From the NCBI GenBank assembly GCA_020465985.1, contig JAANYP010003732.1:107501-171500 (forward strand): DNA of 64,000 bases, written 5' to 3'. Under the pieces are notes generated by a model. The model searched no databases and was not told the origin of the DNA. It saw only the letters and a list, made by a program, of their open reading frames with translations. Made by a program: the position numbers and the translations under genes. Source of the stretch: Centrapalus pauciflorus (Eukaryota > Streptophyta > Magnoliopsida > Asterales > Asteraceae). Position 1 is the stretch's first letter; each line of letters begins with the position of its first letter. Below are positions 30,791-44,867 of the stretch, one piece after another.

Positions 30791-30967
30791 GTTTACGAAT
30801 GAACATTTAGATGGATAAATTGTATATGCCTGTCGGTTTGGAGTTTTTATAATACTTTTAAATTTGTATTTGATCTTGTTCTTTTTAGATCTTTTGCATT
30901 TTCTTAACAAAAATGAATAAAATCAGAAATATGAAAAATGAATGGAGTCTTAAGATTATCCTTCATT

Positions 30968-30989
30968 TTTTTTTTTTTTTTTTTTTTTG
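30968..30989. repeat. Poly(T) run
   Basis: Twenty-odd consecutive T residues. It could be the tail of a minus-strand retroposed sequence, but no such sequence is recognisable next to it. Confidence 0.7.
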
Positions 30990-31148
30990 AGAATATTGAT
31001 ATATTAATGTTAAATTGTCATTAGTTAAAAAAAACTTATAGAATTAACATACATTATTTCATTCCTTACAATTCCACCCATCAATATTATATTATGTTAT
31101 AGTTAGGATTTCTTGTCATTGTTTATTCAAATTAGGAGGCTAAAGAAT

Positions 31149-31600
31149 AATGGTGTAAACGAGCCGAGCCGAGCCCGAGCCCGTTTAAGCTCGAGCTATG
31201 CTCGTTTAAAAGTATCAGGCTCGAGCTCGAGCTCGAGCTCGTTTCGAGCTTTGTATGTAAAGCTCGAGCTCGGCTCGTGAATAATTTTTCAAGCTCGAGC
31301 TCGGCTCGGGCTCGGCTCGTTTATTATATATTTTTAATTTTTTAATTAATTTTTAAATAATCTTTTGATATAATATATATAACTTATTATTTTTAAATAT
31401 TTATATTTATATGTATATATATATTATATATTTATTAATTCTTAAAAATTATTTATATCTAGGCTCGTTTAAGCTCGTTTAGGCTCGCGAGCTCGACATG
31501 TGAAGTTCAGGCTCGAGCTCGGGTCGGGCTCGTTTAAATCGAGCTTTTAAAGAGTCGAGCTTGAGTAACTCACGAGTAGCTCGGCTCATTTACACCCCTA
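31149..31600. mobile_element. MULE-type MITE with 9-bp TSD and AGCTCG repeats
   Basis: The left end AATGGTGTAAACGAGCCGAG and the reversed right end TAGGGGTGTAAATGAGCCGA are TIRs. CTAAAGAAT flanks both sides exactly (31140-31148 and 31601-31609), a 9-bp TSD as in Mutator-like elements. The two GC-rich arms are packed with GAGCTCGAGCTCG words around an AT-rich centre (31330-31450), so the whole can fold back. Degenerate relatives are seen at 51400-51590 and 54530-54850. Confidence 0.85.
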
Positions 31601-31609
31601 CTAAAGAAT

Positions 31610-34604
31610 CTCTTTATGTTCTTAAATTTTGTGTTAAAGTGCTTTCATTTCTTTTATGTGTGGCTTCTTGTTTCTCTTCTTGTAAGGGGTGTTTGCAGTT
31701 TGTTTTTTTTTCCCGGTCTACGCTAGTACAATAATATTTTGTTGTCCAATAAAATAGAAGTGCTTTCGTTGTTTCGATATAAACACATTTTAATTATATA
31801 TTTACAGAGACAGTCCTAAGCGTTTTCATGTCTAGTCTAAGATAAATTATAATATCTTTTAAAAATACAACATACTAATTTTGGTCATTAATTATGTTGT
31901 TTGATGAGAAACTTAGATCAGAATTATCTGATTAATAAATAAAATAATTTTTTAATGTTATTTTTAGCACACTTTGTGTATTTTGACACTAATATTTTTG
32001 TGTTACTTGTTACATTATCTGATTTCGTTGTTTACGTCATCTAGGATTATAACTTCAGTCATTGATTTCTATCAAGGAGAAAACTTAAGTATTTAATTAT
32101 TGATATTGTATTAATGATATCCATAACTATGGTCTGCACATTGATAATGAAGATATATATATATTGGACATCTATTTAAGAGCTTATTCAATTTTAGACT
32201 TCATTTAGCGACACCAAGTTGTTCAACAATTTATGTTTAGATGGACATTTTCGGCTAATCAATACCGATGCTCCAACACCCCATGTATCAATATCAACTT
32301 AACCAGTGAGTATACGTAAAATGCAATGTAAAAGAATGCAATATGAACCAAATATGTAATATCACATCCTAGGAATTTCCTCGATAGTACATGATGGCTT
32401 GATGCGACCACAATCGAATTTTCCTAAAACGATGCCTCAGAAAGTCAGAAATGACTTTCCCTCTCCCTTTTCACCTCTTTAGCTCTAATTGAGTCATGGA
32501 GTGTTCCAGATTTCAATGTCCTTACGTTTGTAACTGATTCCACACGTGTGGGTATAGTATATTGTTTATTAAATTAAAAAGTTAATGTCCTTCTATGGTG
32601 TAATGCCGTAGGGTGTGCCGTGTAGCTTGTGTCTCCACTAGAGCCGGCCCTATATAGTTGTATGAGTTTTTAAATGGAATTGGTGATGTAAATTTTTGTA
32701 TCTTAAAACAACCATGTATTTTAAAAATTAAAAATTATCATTTCAAAAAAATAAATAAATAAAAATAAAATCTGTCCACGTACAGCCGGGAAGTCCAAGT
32801 CGACAGAAATTAAAGTGAAACCATGTACTAGGTAGCGGTTTTAAGGCACTTGGTGTAATACTAATAATAGAGTCACGCACCACCCACAACACAACACAAC
32901 ACATTTTGCTTTGGTTGGATGGATGGATTAGAAGAAATAAACGACAACCACTAAATTGCTCTCTATAATACAACCAATTTATCTTCAACTCTTCTCTTCT
33001 ACCCTTGTCCTAATCTTCTACCCCACCCCACATTACCCTTTTCTCTCGTTCACTATTATTATTATTTTTTTTTATTTTATATTATTTTACTCTACTTTCT
33101 ATATATAGAAGCCTACAACTACAAGTCTACAATAGGATAAAAAAGCATTAATATATCATAGATGATTTTGATTCTTTCTTACCCTTTATAACAAACTAAT
33201 CATTTAATTTTCTCCCTTTTGAGTTTTATCAAATAATACCATGAAATTAAATATGTCAACCCAAAAATAAAAATTATAATAAACAAGAATTATATACCAA
33301 GAACTCTGTCTTCTACGTATAGGCAAGCTAGAAATTAAACCTCATAAGCTCCAATCACTAAAACATACCAGTCGACCGAATGAAAGTGAACAGCTCCGAG
33401 GTTCAGATCACATTTCCTGCTTAAAGAGGATATATGTTCTTTACCTATATTATCATCGTGATTAATTCGTCTGACTCATAACCAGATATTGTTTAGTTCA
33501 AATATTCAGAAACATTTATCCATGGAATATCCCAAACATTACGATAATGAGTTTTAAGAATTCTTTGAATTAATGTTAAAGGTGACCTCAAGGTTGGGAT
33601 ATCAAGTCCAATTATGAACAAATGTATAGATTTAGGAGTAGCTTTAGATGGAATGTGTGTGTTCTGTTGTACCAAAAAAATTTTAGAACTGGATTACTTA
33701 AGTTTCGAACAACAAAAGAAAATTAATTAATACATGCTAGCAAAAAACTAGCAGCAAAAAAACAACAAGTACTTCTCAATATTAATTTTATATCGTTTTC
33801 ATACGTTATAACCATAATGTTTTCAAAAGTCATTCTATGCCATCTAGATAATTTGGGAGATTAAAGTTAGGTGTTAAATATGCCCACAAAAAGTGAACAC
33901 CTTCAACATATTCTAATCAAGTAGAATGAATTTTAAAGTACAACTACTTAATTGTTGAGATGTAATAATAGCTAGAATATAATAGTTATGTATCTAATTT
34001 GGACAAATTAAAAAGTATGTTATTATTTTATTACATTAACCTATTATGATTCTAATTTCCATAATACACATCCTTTCTTGAAATGGTACGTGTCGGCAAT
34101 TGACTTTAAGTTCTTTAACTTGAAATCACATGTTTTATCCTAAAGGAAATCGTTATATACCTATCCGCTAATTTTTATTAATCATATGTCGTCAGTTCTC
34201 ATATATTTTTTGTTAATGATGTGTAAACGACACATTAAACTTATCCCCTCCTCTTAATGTGTATTTAAAATCCCCTTTATTGCAATACATTAATTATTCG
34301 TCATGTTTAAATGTGCTTGTTGATCGATCGATTGAATAAAAGAAATAGTTTCTGTGATAAGACTCAAAAAGAATGGTCCTAAAACTTAAGATTTCGATGG
34401 TCATATATAACCAAAGATGGTTACTATATATTGATTATAGACGGAGATTAACCTAATGAAAGCTTTGAAATTGTTATCTATTTTAATGTGTTATTCTTAT
34501 ATTAAGCCAAAGTTAAATTATTAATAGAACAACTTAACCACCCACGAGTATATATATATATCATAACAAGAGAGATAACAGGAAAACAATTTACGCATCA
34601 AATC
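31610..34604. other. AT-rich intergenic DNA with an orphan promoter-like stretch
   Basis: No gene recognised. At 32990-33120 a pyrimidine-rich stretch (CTTCTCTTCTACCC, CCCACCCCACATTACCC) precedes CTATATATAGAAGCC, a plausible plant Pol II core promoter on the plus strand, but no open frame of note follows. The 81-codon minus frame at 32743-32988 has no domain. Confidence 0.45.
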
Positions 34605-34607
34605 CGC

Positions 34608-35052
34608 CACTACAATTAAAAAAAGTGTTAAATCTCCACGGAATGTGAAAGCGCGTAAAAATATGTTATCTTGATCACACTTATAAATGTGTAAACTACT
34701 AAAATGTAAAACTTCACAATTATAAATGTATAAATTAAAGAATAATCTTCACGGATTTATATGTGTAAAAATGGTAATTTGAAAATTGTAAAAAAGATCA
34801 CACGTAAAAGCGTGGAGATTTGAACTCTATAAATTTTAGTCAAAATTTTCACACTTAAAAATGTGAAATTGGGACAATTTGTCCATGCTTTTAAATATGA
34901 AGTTTAACCAATTTGTTCACATTTTTATGTGTTAAAATATAGAAATAATTTGTCACGACACATTTGTTCGCACATGCTTATATCACCATACATTTTTAAA
35001 TGTGTACATTTTGTAAAATAAATGTGGACAATAGGTACATTTTTTTGTAGTG
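34608..35052. mobile_element. CACTA MITE with 3-bp TSD CGC
   Basis: It starts CACTACAATTAAAAAAAGTG and ends, reversed, CACTACAAAAAAATGTACC. CGC flanks it on both sides (34605-34607 and 35053-35055), matching the 3-bp TSD of CACTA elements. The 445-bp interior is filled with about ten ACACTTATAAATGTGTAAA-like words in both orientations, as expected for subterminal transposase-binding repeats. No coding sequence. Confidence 0.85.
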
Positions 35053-35055
35053 CGC

Positions 35056-37759
35056 GATGCATGAATCTTCTTTTTATGTGGGTTAAGCTTAATTTCTCTA
35101 TATCTTTAATTAATGTAAAGTTGATATTTTATTATTAATATCTAAAAGTCATCTTTTAGGATATTTATTATTTATGTGCATATATATATGCAGTCACTTG
35201 ATTACTTTAATTAAAATGGGAGACTTTTTGACTATTATTCTCAGAATCACATGCTTGCTTTTCCAAGTATTTTAATGACCGACCTATATATGAAACTCAT
35301 ATTATATATTGAAATAAAAAGAATGTTAAAACAGGCCGCGATTTTCTTTTCAAAACTTGTGTACAAATCATTAAGCATTAGCTAGCCATCCTCTTAATTT
35401 CGTCAAGCTCAAATTAATACGTACTAGTCTACACAATATAACAATTAATTATTTAAAACTAATGATATATATTAAATTTTGATGCTTCCGATATGATAAT
35501 AAAATAGTATTAATTACTTCATGTTTTTAATCAAACTAAGATGTTGTAAACTTTACACACCAATTAAAAGACACCATTTAAGAATTGTTAAAATGAGTTG
35601 TTTATAAAATTTTAAAGCGTATCTACTTACATGAATAAAAATCTATAATGGTAGATGCATCGCTCGACCATACATCATATCTTTCTATCTATTTTTTCGG
35701 TGTAAGACACAATTTAATTCGTATTCAAATAAATAATTTCCACCACGCTAACTTCTATTATAGTTCCTCTCTAGCTTTCTTTTTTAATGTATATCTTCTA
35801 CATTATTTTTAAAGACGTATAGAAAAAACAATAATGGTTCTTAACAAATTTACAAATATTGTATATGATGATCTCTTTCCATCAATCAATTATTTCAATA
35901 ATCTTTAATTTTTTATATAATTTGAAAAGGATGATGGAGTGAATGGTGTTGCAGATATAAATGTTAATATTGATCTATAAAAATAGGAAAGAAGCTTCTA
36001 TTGGCAATTGAATACTCAATTGCATTTTGTTTCTAAAAGTGTAGATAGTTATAGCCACTAATTTAGAAAGATTTGTGGATCGTACGTTGCCTATTTGTCA
36101 ACTTGTTATTCTTTTTGTTCATCACCTTACGTTGAAGATAAGCGTTGACTGTCGACTTGGAGTTAATATATCTCGATTTATTCGGAAAAACAGCTACCCA
36201 AAAGAAGATATATAAAAGCATTAGTTTTATTCAATTAAAATATTCTCCCTCTTATTGTTGATAATATAACTTAAGGTAGGCATTCATTAGATTCAATGTT
36301 GTATGCAGTGGAGGCATGTACAGAGAATGCGAGTTTAATTAAAAGGTTATCATGTATGCTATGGAGTCAATTTGGAAAACAAAGAAGAAACCTATATTGA
36401 ATATATCACAAGACTTAAATATACTTATAACTTAAATTAAGTACTTAATTATATATTAATTCATTTGAATATAACTAAATTAATTAAAGGCTTTGGCCTA
36501 GCATGGTATTAGATTTTTTCCAATCAACGATTAGATGGGTTTAAGTCTTATTTGAACCAAATTGGCGATGGTGTAGATTGACTTTGACCGGTAATTTCGA
36601 CCTAATGGGTCAAATGCGTGGGACGAACCAAAACGACATGTCATAAAAAAACTAAGCTAGAATGTATATTTATTCAAATTATATCCTAAAAATGATATAT
36701 TAAATAAATTATTTTTTGAAAAAAAAAACTTTAAATTACATTAGAATTTTATATTTTGATCGTCGTTGGTCTGTTTGTTTGAATGTAACAAAATTGTTTT
36801 TTTTATTGTTTATACATATTGACACATTGTTATTCGTTTGAATAAACACGTACTATATTAATCTGAATTCTTAAATTAATACAAATTAGTATATCTATGT
36901 TATAACTCTAATAACAAAGATAAATAGAGGTTCACTTGTCGATTAACTAGTGTGTCACTTGGCACTTCCTTTTGTTGATATGTGAAGTTTATTGTCAATT
37001 TTTTAATTGTAATTTTTAATGAAACAATACTAGAAATTGTTTGTAGAACTTTATACGATTATCCTAATTTGGTTTCTTTAATTATTCCGATTTGGTTTTA
37101 CAAAATCAATTTGCAAACTTAAGTTACAAAATCTTTATATAATTTGACATTCCATCTAAATTTTAGATGGTTTTATATGATATTTCATCAACGTTTTTTT
37201 AGTTATCATGTATATTGTTTTACAAATTCCAAATTTGTATATGATGTGGTATTTTTCAATTTGTGATTTATAACTAATCATGTATTACGTTTTTAATTTA
37301 AATCTTATAATTATTTGATATCTTTTTCAAGGTTTAGAAATTCTAATTTATAAAATTAACCTAGCTACTACACTAGTTTAAATGAATATATATATGTGTG
37401 TGTAACGTATCCAGCGGTTACTTTCTTACGTAGAAGTTTATAACATTATGAGTATCATGATGAAAAAGAATTATAAACGTCGATTTTGTATGAAATATAT
37501 TTTTAAGTTGCAACTTAATTAAACAGGATTTAACAAAAAAAAATGTTGGTAACAAGTGGTTTCTAGGTTACAATAAATTTAAAAAAAAAAGATTTTACTA
37601 AAAAAATTGTCCTGTGTGCCTGTGTTTGTGTTTTTGAGATATGAATTGGGGTATCATGACGCGTTTACATTATTGCTATATTCAATGTCCTTTGAACTTT
37701 TCATGCAACTTGACACCAATTAATCTCTTTCTCTCTCTATTTACGTAAGTACATCATAC

Positions 37760-37762
<3 letters not shown>
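35056..37762. other. AT-rich intergenic DNA
   Basis: The 36580-36725 segment is the second copy of the dispersed repeat at 30240-30400. Otherwise nothing is supported. Confidence 0.5.

Positions 37763-37852
<90 letters not shown>
37763..37852. repeat. (TA)n(CA)n microsatellite
   Basis: About 40 TA units followed by four CA units. Unlike the arrays near 17 kb, 18 kb and 50 kb, no MITE terminus directly abuts it. The TCTCTTTCTCTCTCT and TCTCTCCCTCTCT words on either side show local CT enrichment. Confidence 0.95.
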
Positions 37853-38033
37853 GTTAATCTCTCCCTCTCTTTATATTACGTTGAAATCATGATTGTTATT
37901 ATCCCAATCTTAATCTTAAATTTTAGCTTATGATCAACATAAATAAGTAAATTTTTAGTAGAATATTTCGTTAATGTAAGATCTTTGTCAGAATCTTAAT
38001 TGCAATTGTGGATGAAATAAAAATTTTAGACTA

Positions 38034-38255
38034 TAGTACCGAAGTACCATATTAAATAAACATGTTTATTGCAATAAAAGGTTAAATTTCTTTCAAAAGT
38101 TTAATTTACATATGCACAATAAAATGTTTAATTTCATATAAAAAATACAATATGCACAAGTTCATGCATATTGCATCTTTGAACAAGTGTTTATTATTAT
38201 CTTTCATAAAATAAAAATTTTATCATAATGAACATGCAAATGGTGCGGTCTTAGA
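38034..38255. mobile_element. Family B MITE fragment
   Basis: TAGTACCGAAGTACCATATT then AAATAAACATGTTTATTGC parallels the left end of the copy at 49432 (ATAGTACCATATTAAATGAA, CATGTTCATTACG). The outermost TIR bases and the right terminus are not preserved. Confidence 0.5.
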
Positions 38256-39919
38256 AACACATCCAAATTTTGACCCAGACTCTTTCTTCCATGAATAACC
38301 AAACATAGTTTAACATAGGAGTTTTTAATTTCAAACTCATCCAAGGAGGTAAGTTGTATATTGTAAGAAAGATGGGCCAAAACGAATATAGATTTGAAGT
38401 AGAGTTATTTGGACTAAAACTCTAAAACCATCGATACATAACCCAAGTCGAACGTTATGTATCTCTTTTGCAAAAAATGGATATTTTTCATCAAAATGCT
38501 TCAATGTCTAATTACCATCACTCGGGTGTTCCATGCTTCCCTTCTTTGTGTTGTGATCAAAATGCTAAGTCGTCTCTTTTTTGTGACATATATACAATGC
38601 GATGAGATGTGAATGATTTTAGAATTATGGAATCAAGAATGAACCAAGCATGCATTGGGTTCTTAAATACATTCACTAATAAGTAATAAGTGTATCGAAA
38701 GTGTAAACAAATCATTTGTTCGTAACTTCTTTTTACTAGCATTGTTTTGAAAACAAACAAGCTTAATTATTTTCATACATAATTTTTTAAATAACTGGAC
38801 AACAACATATATATGGAGGTTATTCTAATTAATATAACTTAGCTTGCGAATTTGGTCAAAAACGTATTCAAGTGTAGATCGATTTATAGTCTTGGGACTC
38901 GCTGGACGTAATGTGCATTTCTGAGTATTAATCAGAGATTAATGACAAAAGAAGGGCTTATGTTGATATATATGAATGATGTCCAAGGATAGGTCTAGCT
39001 CTTGCAATTATAAATTAATGGTAAGTTACAATTTTCGTGCATGCAGTGGTTATATATAAATTATGGTTATGATATTTTTTACGTCCAAATTACAATTTCA
39101 GTACATATGGTTGACTTTTTGTTATGTTTTTAGTCCTTTGACTAGTTATTTTTTTAAATTTGTCCATTTTGTCATTTAAACTTTGTTTCAGTTTTGGTCC
39201 CTAATTAATTACTTTCTTTTTTATATTATTTTAATTACTTTTATCCTATTACTATTTATTTGACATTTCGTCTTTTTTTTATTGTTACAATTTAACTAAA
39301 GTGTTATTTTCTTAATATGTTGTCATTTACCCTTAAATTATAGAAAGACTCGAATTTAATTTGAGTACCAGAATTAAATGTTTATTTGTTATAATATAAC
39401 TAAATATTAATTAGTAATTTAAGGGTTTAAGCATTATTCTAAGTTAGTTGTGGTGTTTCTACATACTACGTGGATCACTTGTTAAGTAATCATTAAACTG
39501 ATAAACAAGTTGCTAATCCAACAGATTAATCACATGCATGTACAGTACTAGCCTACTAGCTAGGGATATGATATATAATTGCTACATATTTTCATAATTA
39601 ATTATGTTTGATATTACATTTATTATATATATTTATAGTTTTAATTTTAATTTTGGGCCACTTTCAAATAGTCAAAGAAAGCAAGCTGGAAAGTGGACTA
39701 TATGCAAATTAAATCAATTACAAAACAAATTTTCATGACCTGAAAATCTTAGGAAAGTCGCAAATAAAAAATGTCAACTTGGAAATTAATGCGGGAGAGA
39801 GACTCGTTTAATTAACAAACTCCAAATAGCAGGGTGACACCTGTCTATCCATACAATCAGCCAACGCGGCAATACAATACACATCTATGCGTCTACGTGT
39901 ATGTATGTATATTTGGATT
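38256..39919. other. AT-rich intergenic DNA
   Basis: Words like TTTTTAGTCCTTTGACTAG and AGTTTTGGTCCCTAATTAAT at 39120-39220 resemble the 'tttagccactaaac' type of MITE seen at 3470-3798. No gene is supported. Confidence 0.45.
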
Positions 39920-39927
39920 CAGGTCCC

Positions 39928-40641
39928 TAGGGGTGAACACAGTTAGGTCGAAACCGACTAAACCGGCCAAACCGAAGTCTTTCAGCTGGTTTGGCCGGGT
40001 TGGAAAAGTACTTTTCGGCCGACGGGTTGGAAAAGTTTTCAAACCGAGTTTAATGGTCGGACGATGGTTTGTAACGTCTAACCGGCTGGTTCGGCCAAGT
40101 TTGGTTATATATATAAGTTTGTTGTGTTTTTTTATCAATCTTTAAAATATTAAAATAAATATATGTAATTCTTTATAAATTGATTTTAAATAATATTTTA
40201 TAATACTAATATTTTCTATTACAGAATCAAATAGACAAATACAATACGATAAAAATGTATTTTCTCTAACATGTTTACAATTGTTAAATCAAATGTCAAT
40301 GAAATGCAACATCCATTTAATTTGTAACAATTTACCTGTTTAAGTTAAATATTTACTAATTAGAACAAGATATTGATCATACCTTTTTTGTTATGTTGTG
40401 TATTAATATACAAAGTTATTTGTTTGTTTTCTTTTTAATTTGTTAGAATATTTAAAAATTAACTCGAAATTTCTAATTTAAACTGTGAAACTGGCTGAAC
40501 CAAACCAAATATTTGCGGTTTGGCCGGTCCGATCGAGTCGTTAGTCTTGGCCGGTTTGGTTTGAGAATTTCTCAAACCGAAGTTACTGGTTTGGCCGAGA
40601 TTTTACGCCAAACCGGCCGATCCGGACCGTGTTCACCCCTA
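39928..40641. mobile_element. TIR element, GGGGTGAACAC type (hAT-like)
   Basis: Left TAGGGGTGAACACAGTTAGG and reversed right TAGGGGTGAACACGGTCCGG are TIRs. Both arms are rich in AACCGGCCAAACCG words. Flanking 8-mers CAGGTCCC (39920-39927) and CAGGTGAC (40642-40649) agree at six of eight positions, suggesting an aged hAT TSD. The arms pair to give a large fold-back; open frames over the left arm on both strands are not genes. Confidence 0.65.
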
Positions 40642-40896
40642 CAGGTGACTAACACTAGTTCTACGAATTATAGAAAGTACCTCATTTAAAACATTTTTTT
40701 TAATTTGCATTATAATCATGTTTAAATAATTATTTTATATTTTAATACTAATTTTCAAACCTTACACAATATTAAAAATTTTCAAAAGTAATCTATATAA
40801 TAAAAGAGAACACATATATGACAAATGTTAACTTCACGTTTCACCCGAAAAGAAAATTACACATTATTATTTTTAGAATAAAATAAATAAAATCTA

Positions 40897-41394
40897 TCTA
40901 TACTATTAAAAAAGTAACTATACTTATTTCTGATGAAGTCACGTGTCATCACCATGAATCGACACGTGACATTTATAGATTTTAAAATTAAAAATAATAA
41001 AGAAATTTAAATCACATCTGTCCAAATCTAATATAATCCACTTTTAAATTCAAATCATATCAAATCAAACAAAATTTAATACTCTACTAACTTATTAATT
41101 AAATCTATGCAAATCTAATATAATCCACTTTTAAATTCAAATCAAACAAAATCTAATAATCTAGTAACTTATTAATTATAAGATAATATAATAAAAGTTT
41201 AAAATAATATATAAGAAAATAATTCATCTTCATATATATTAAGAAATATACAAAATTAATAGGTTATAATAAAAAGAATAATATCATTTTATATACTTTT
41301 GTTTAAAAAATAATATTTATATATATTTATCTTTTTATTTATTATATTTTATATGTATTAAAGATATCCGGGTAATACGCGGGAAATAAACTAG
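40897..41394 (+). mobile_element. Non-autonomous Helitron (inner)
   Basis: The 5' end is A|TCTATACTATTAAAAAAGTA. The 3' end is hairpin CCGGGTAATACGCGG followed by GAAATAAACTAG|T. The exact TC...CTAG termini between A and T, with a hairpin about 12 bases from the end, define a 498-bp Helitron. Its interior duplicates AAATCTATGCAAATCTAATA-like words. Confidence 0.8.
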
Positions 41395-41399
41395 TACAT

Positions 41400-41533
41400 A
41401 AATATAATACTCTCGGGGTGGGCTGAGCGGCTTTGCAACATGGGTGGAGGCCGCCGGCCACCCTCCCCCCCCCCCTTCTCGGCCCCACCATTGTCGGTCT
41501 CTCAACGCCTTAATTCTTTCTCTCACTCTACAT

Positions 41534-41568
<35 letters not shown>

Positions 41569-41716
41569 AAATTAATGGGTAAAATGAGTATTGGAATTAA
41601 AATTTGAGAAAGATGAATATTTTCAACTTAGATTGGTGAGAAAAGTGGAGAGTGAAATCTTACGTGACGCTGAGGTGTACATAGAGATGGAATTTGGGAA
41701 AGGGGAGTACTCCCCT
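41400..41716. mobile_element. GC-rich MITE-like repeat with C12 and (CT)n
   Basis: This is the better preserved relative of 30520-30790. It holds CCGCCGGCCACCCTCCCC running into a C homopolymer, and a CT microsatellite (41537-41565). Right-hand TTACGTGACGCTGAGGTGTA keeps CpG sites lost in the other copy. Confidence 0.45.
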
Positions 41717-41848
41717 CACTCGTAAAAAGATAGATAAATAATATATGTGACAAATAAATGTACTTTTGTTTTATTTTTTTATAATAATTAACATTATATG
41801 ATTTAATTTTAAGTTTATATACATTTTATTTAACCAATTATTTATTAA

Positions 41849-42024
41849 GGGAGGTGATTTGTACGCAATAAAATTTTTCAATACACAACAATCTTAATAT
41901 AAAATGTTCATCCTATCCTTAAAAGTAATTTTTAAGTACTTCCATGATAAAAAGTTAGTAAGGACAATATAGTCATTTGTAATTGTTATGTATGGTAAAA
42001 TGTTGTTGTGTACAAATCGCTTCC
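41849..42024. mobile_element. MULE-type MITE with perfect 9-bp TSD
   Basis: TIRs are GGGAGGTGATTTGTACGCAA and, reversed, GGAAGCGATTTGTACACAAC. ATTTATTAA repeats exactly at 41840-41848 and 42025-42033. It is 176 bp and non-coding. Likely relatives at 44868-45052 and 57829-57992 share GGTGATTTGTA and CTTATATAAAATG words. Confidence 0.85.
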
Positions 42025-42073
42025 ATTTATTAAATTTATTCACGTAATACGTGGGTTCATAATATAAACTAGC

Positions 42074-43489
<1,416 letters not shown>

Positions 43490-44192
43490 GTTAGGGGTGA
43501 GCAAAAAACGAACATGAAACCAAAAAAATCAAAAAAAAATCATATAAACCGAAACTCCTTTGCCTTGTCGTCACAGACTCGCACCAGGCCACCACCACAC
43601 CACCATCGTCCATCACACACCGCCACACCACGTCTATCGTTTGGTGACTAGGTTTGTCAATTATCACTTTTTTTCTACTTTACTCTCTTCTGTAAATGTT
43701 GATCTTGAATTCGCCAAGCTTGTGAATCGTATGCATCCAGCCATCCACCGAGGTAAAAAGTTTATCTTTTTATCATTTCAAGTTAGGGTTTATTTGTTAT
43801 CTATAGTTAGTTAACCTCGATTGATTTAGGGTGTTTATATTAATTGGAAGGATTCAAATAAATTTTCTTTTATTTTGTGTGTGGTTGTCACGCTTATAAT
43901 TTTGTACAAATATGTTCAGTTTTAGTGAATCATATATTAGTATGGTTTGATTTATTACATGTTATGTGATGACTGATTGTGGAAATTTCGGTATGCATGT
44001 TTGTTGGAGAATTATGTATACATGCTTGAGTAGGGTCTTTGTGAAATTAAATGTAGTTGCCAACTTTGATAACCAAGTAATCGAAGGGTTCCTACAATCC
44101 AAAAATGAAAATCCAAAAATCAAACAATTAAAAAAATTAAGAACTTCTGTCTGGAAAAAAACTGAATCAACCGACCCATGTTCACACTTAAC
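43490..44192 (+). mobile_element. Possible TIR element with a unique insert
   Basis: Left TTAGGGGTGAGCAAAAAACG and reversed right TTAAGTGTGAACATGGGTCG are weakly similar to each other and to the element at 39928-40641. Between them is non-repetitive sequence with two plus-strand open frames: 43560-43814 (84 codons, His/Pro-rich start, LEFAKLVNRMHPAIHRGKKF) and 43966-44253 (95 codons, NVVANFDNQVIEGF). Neither is recognised. The insert could be a captured gene fragment, or chance. Confidence 0.3.
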
Positions 44193-44541
44193 TAATATTA
44201 TTTTGGTAATTGTAAAACTCACAAGCTCAAAAAAAAAAACTTATGATTTTTAATAAGAACATGCAATTAAAGTAATCAAATGTAATTAACTATTGTATAA
44301 AGAAGGGCCGAAGGTTTTAAAAGTACAAGTCTAAGGTCTCATAAACTACATACATGTCAAACATTAAAATCTTTATTTTGGCTATTAAACTTTCTTTTGT
44401 CCTATTTTTACAATTCAACTTTGATTAACTATCCATTTTGGTCACTAACTCACTTTTAATTGGTTAAATGAGTTATAACGTTGACGTGGTCGTTGTTGGT
44501 GACGTGCAAGACAGATGTATAAAGTTTTTGATTACTTTTTA

Positions 44542-44835
44542 GGATTTATTATGAAAAACAAGCAACATATTTTTACATTTTTTTTGCATTTTCGTTCTTT
44601 AATGTTATTATTTTTTTCCAGAAAAAGTCCAAAAGTTATTTTTTTGTTAGTAACATTTGGCTATTAGAACACGATTTTTCAGTCTCAAGAAACCCGGTTT
44701 ACAAATTATAACCGGAGTCTAATAGTTAAATTTCACAAAACTAGGAAAAAAATAACTTAAGAACTTCTATAAAAAAAACATTAAAAGACGAACATACGAA
44801 GACCGTGAAAAATATTGATTTTTTCATAATAAACC
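44542..44835. mobile_element. Fold-back MULE-type MITE with 10-bp TSD
   Basis: Arms of about 130 bp: left GGATTTATTATGAAAAA, TTCGTTCTTTAATGTT and AAGTTATTTTTTT pair with reversed right GGTTTATTATGAAAAAA, TTCGTCTTTTAATGTT and AAGTTATTTTTTTCC. TTACTTTTTA repeats exactly at 44532-44541 and 44836-44845. Long arms and a 9-10-bp TSD fit Mutator-like MITEs. Confidence 0.8.
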
Positions 44836-44867
44836 TTACTTTTTAATATTAAACTATATATCTAAAA

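Larger units (their letters stand above)
40792..42073 (+). mobile_element. Outer Helitron interrupted by other elements
   Basis: The 5' end is A|TCTATATAATAAAAGAGAAC at 40792. The 3' end has hairpin CACGTAATACGTG then GGTTCATAATATAAACTAG ending at 42073. Between lie the inner Helitron (40897-41394), a GC-rich MITE-like repeat (41400-41716) and a MULE-type MITE (41849-42024). Pairing these two ends as one element is an inference from family resemblance and orientation. A 15-bp echo, CAATATAAACTAGCA, follows the 3' end. Confidence 0.5.

Noticed and set aside
39834..40145. 103-codon plus frame and 81-codon minus frame rich in Lys, Pro and Gly-Arg.
   Set aside because: They overlap each other and the GC-rich left arm of the TIR element at 39928-40641; composition follows the AACCGG repeats.
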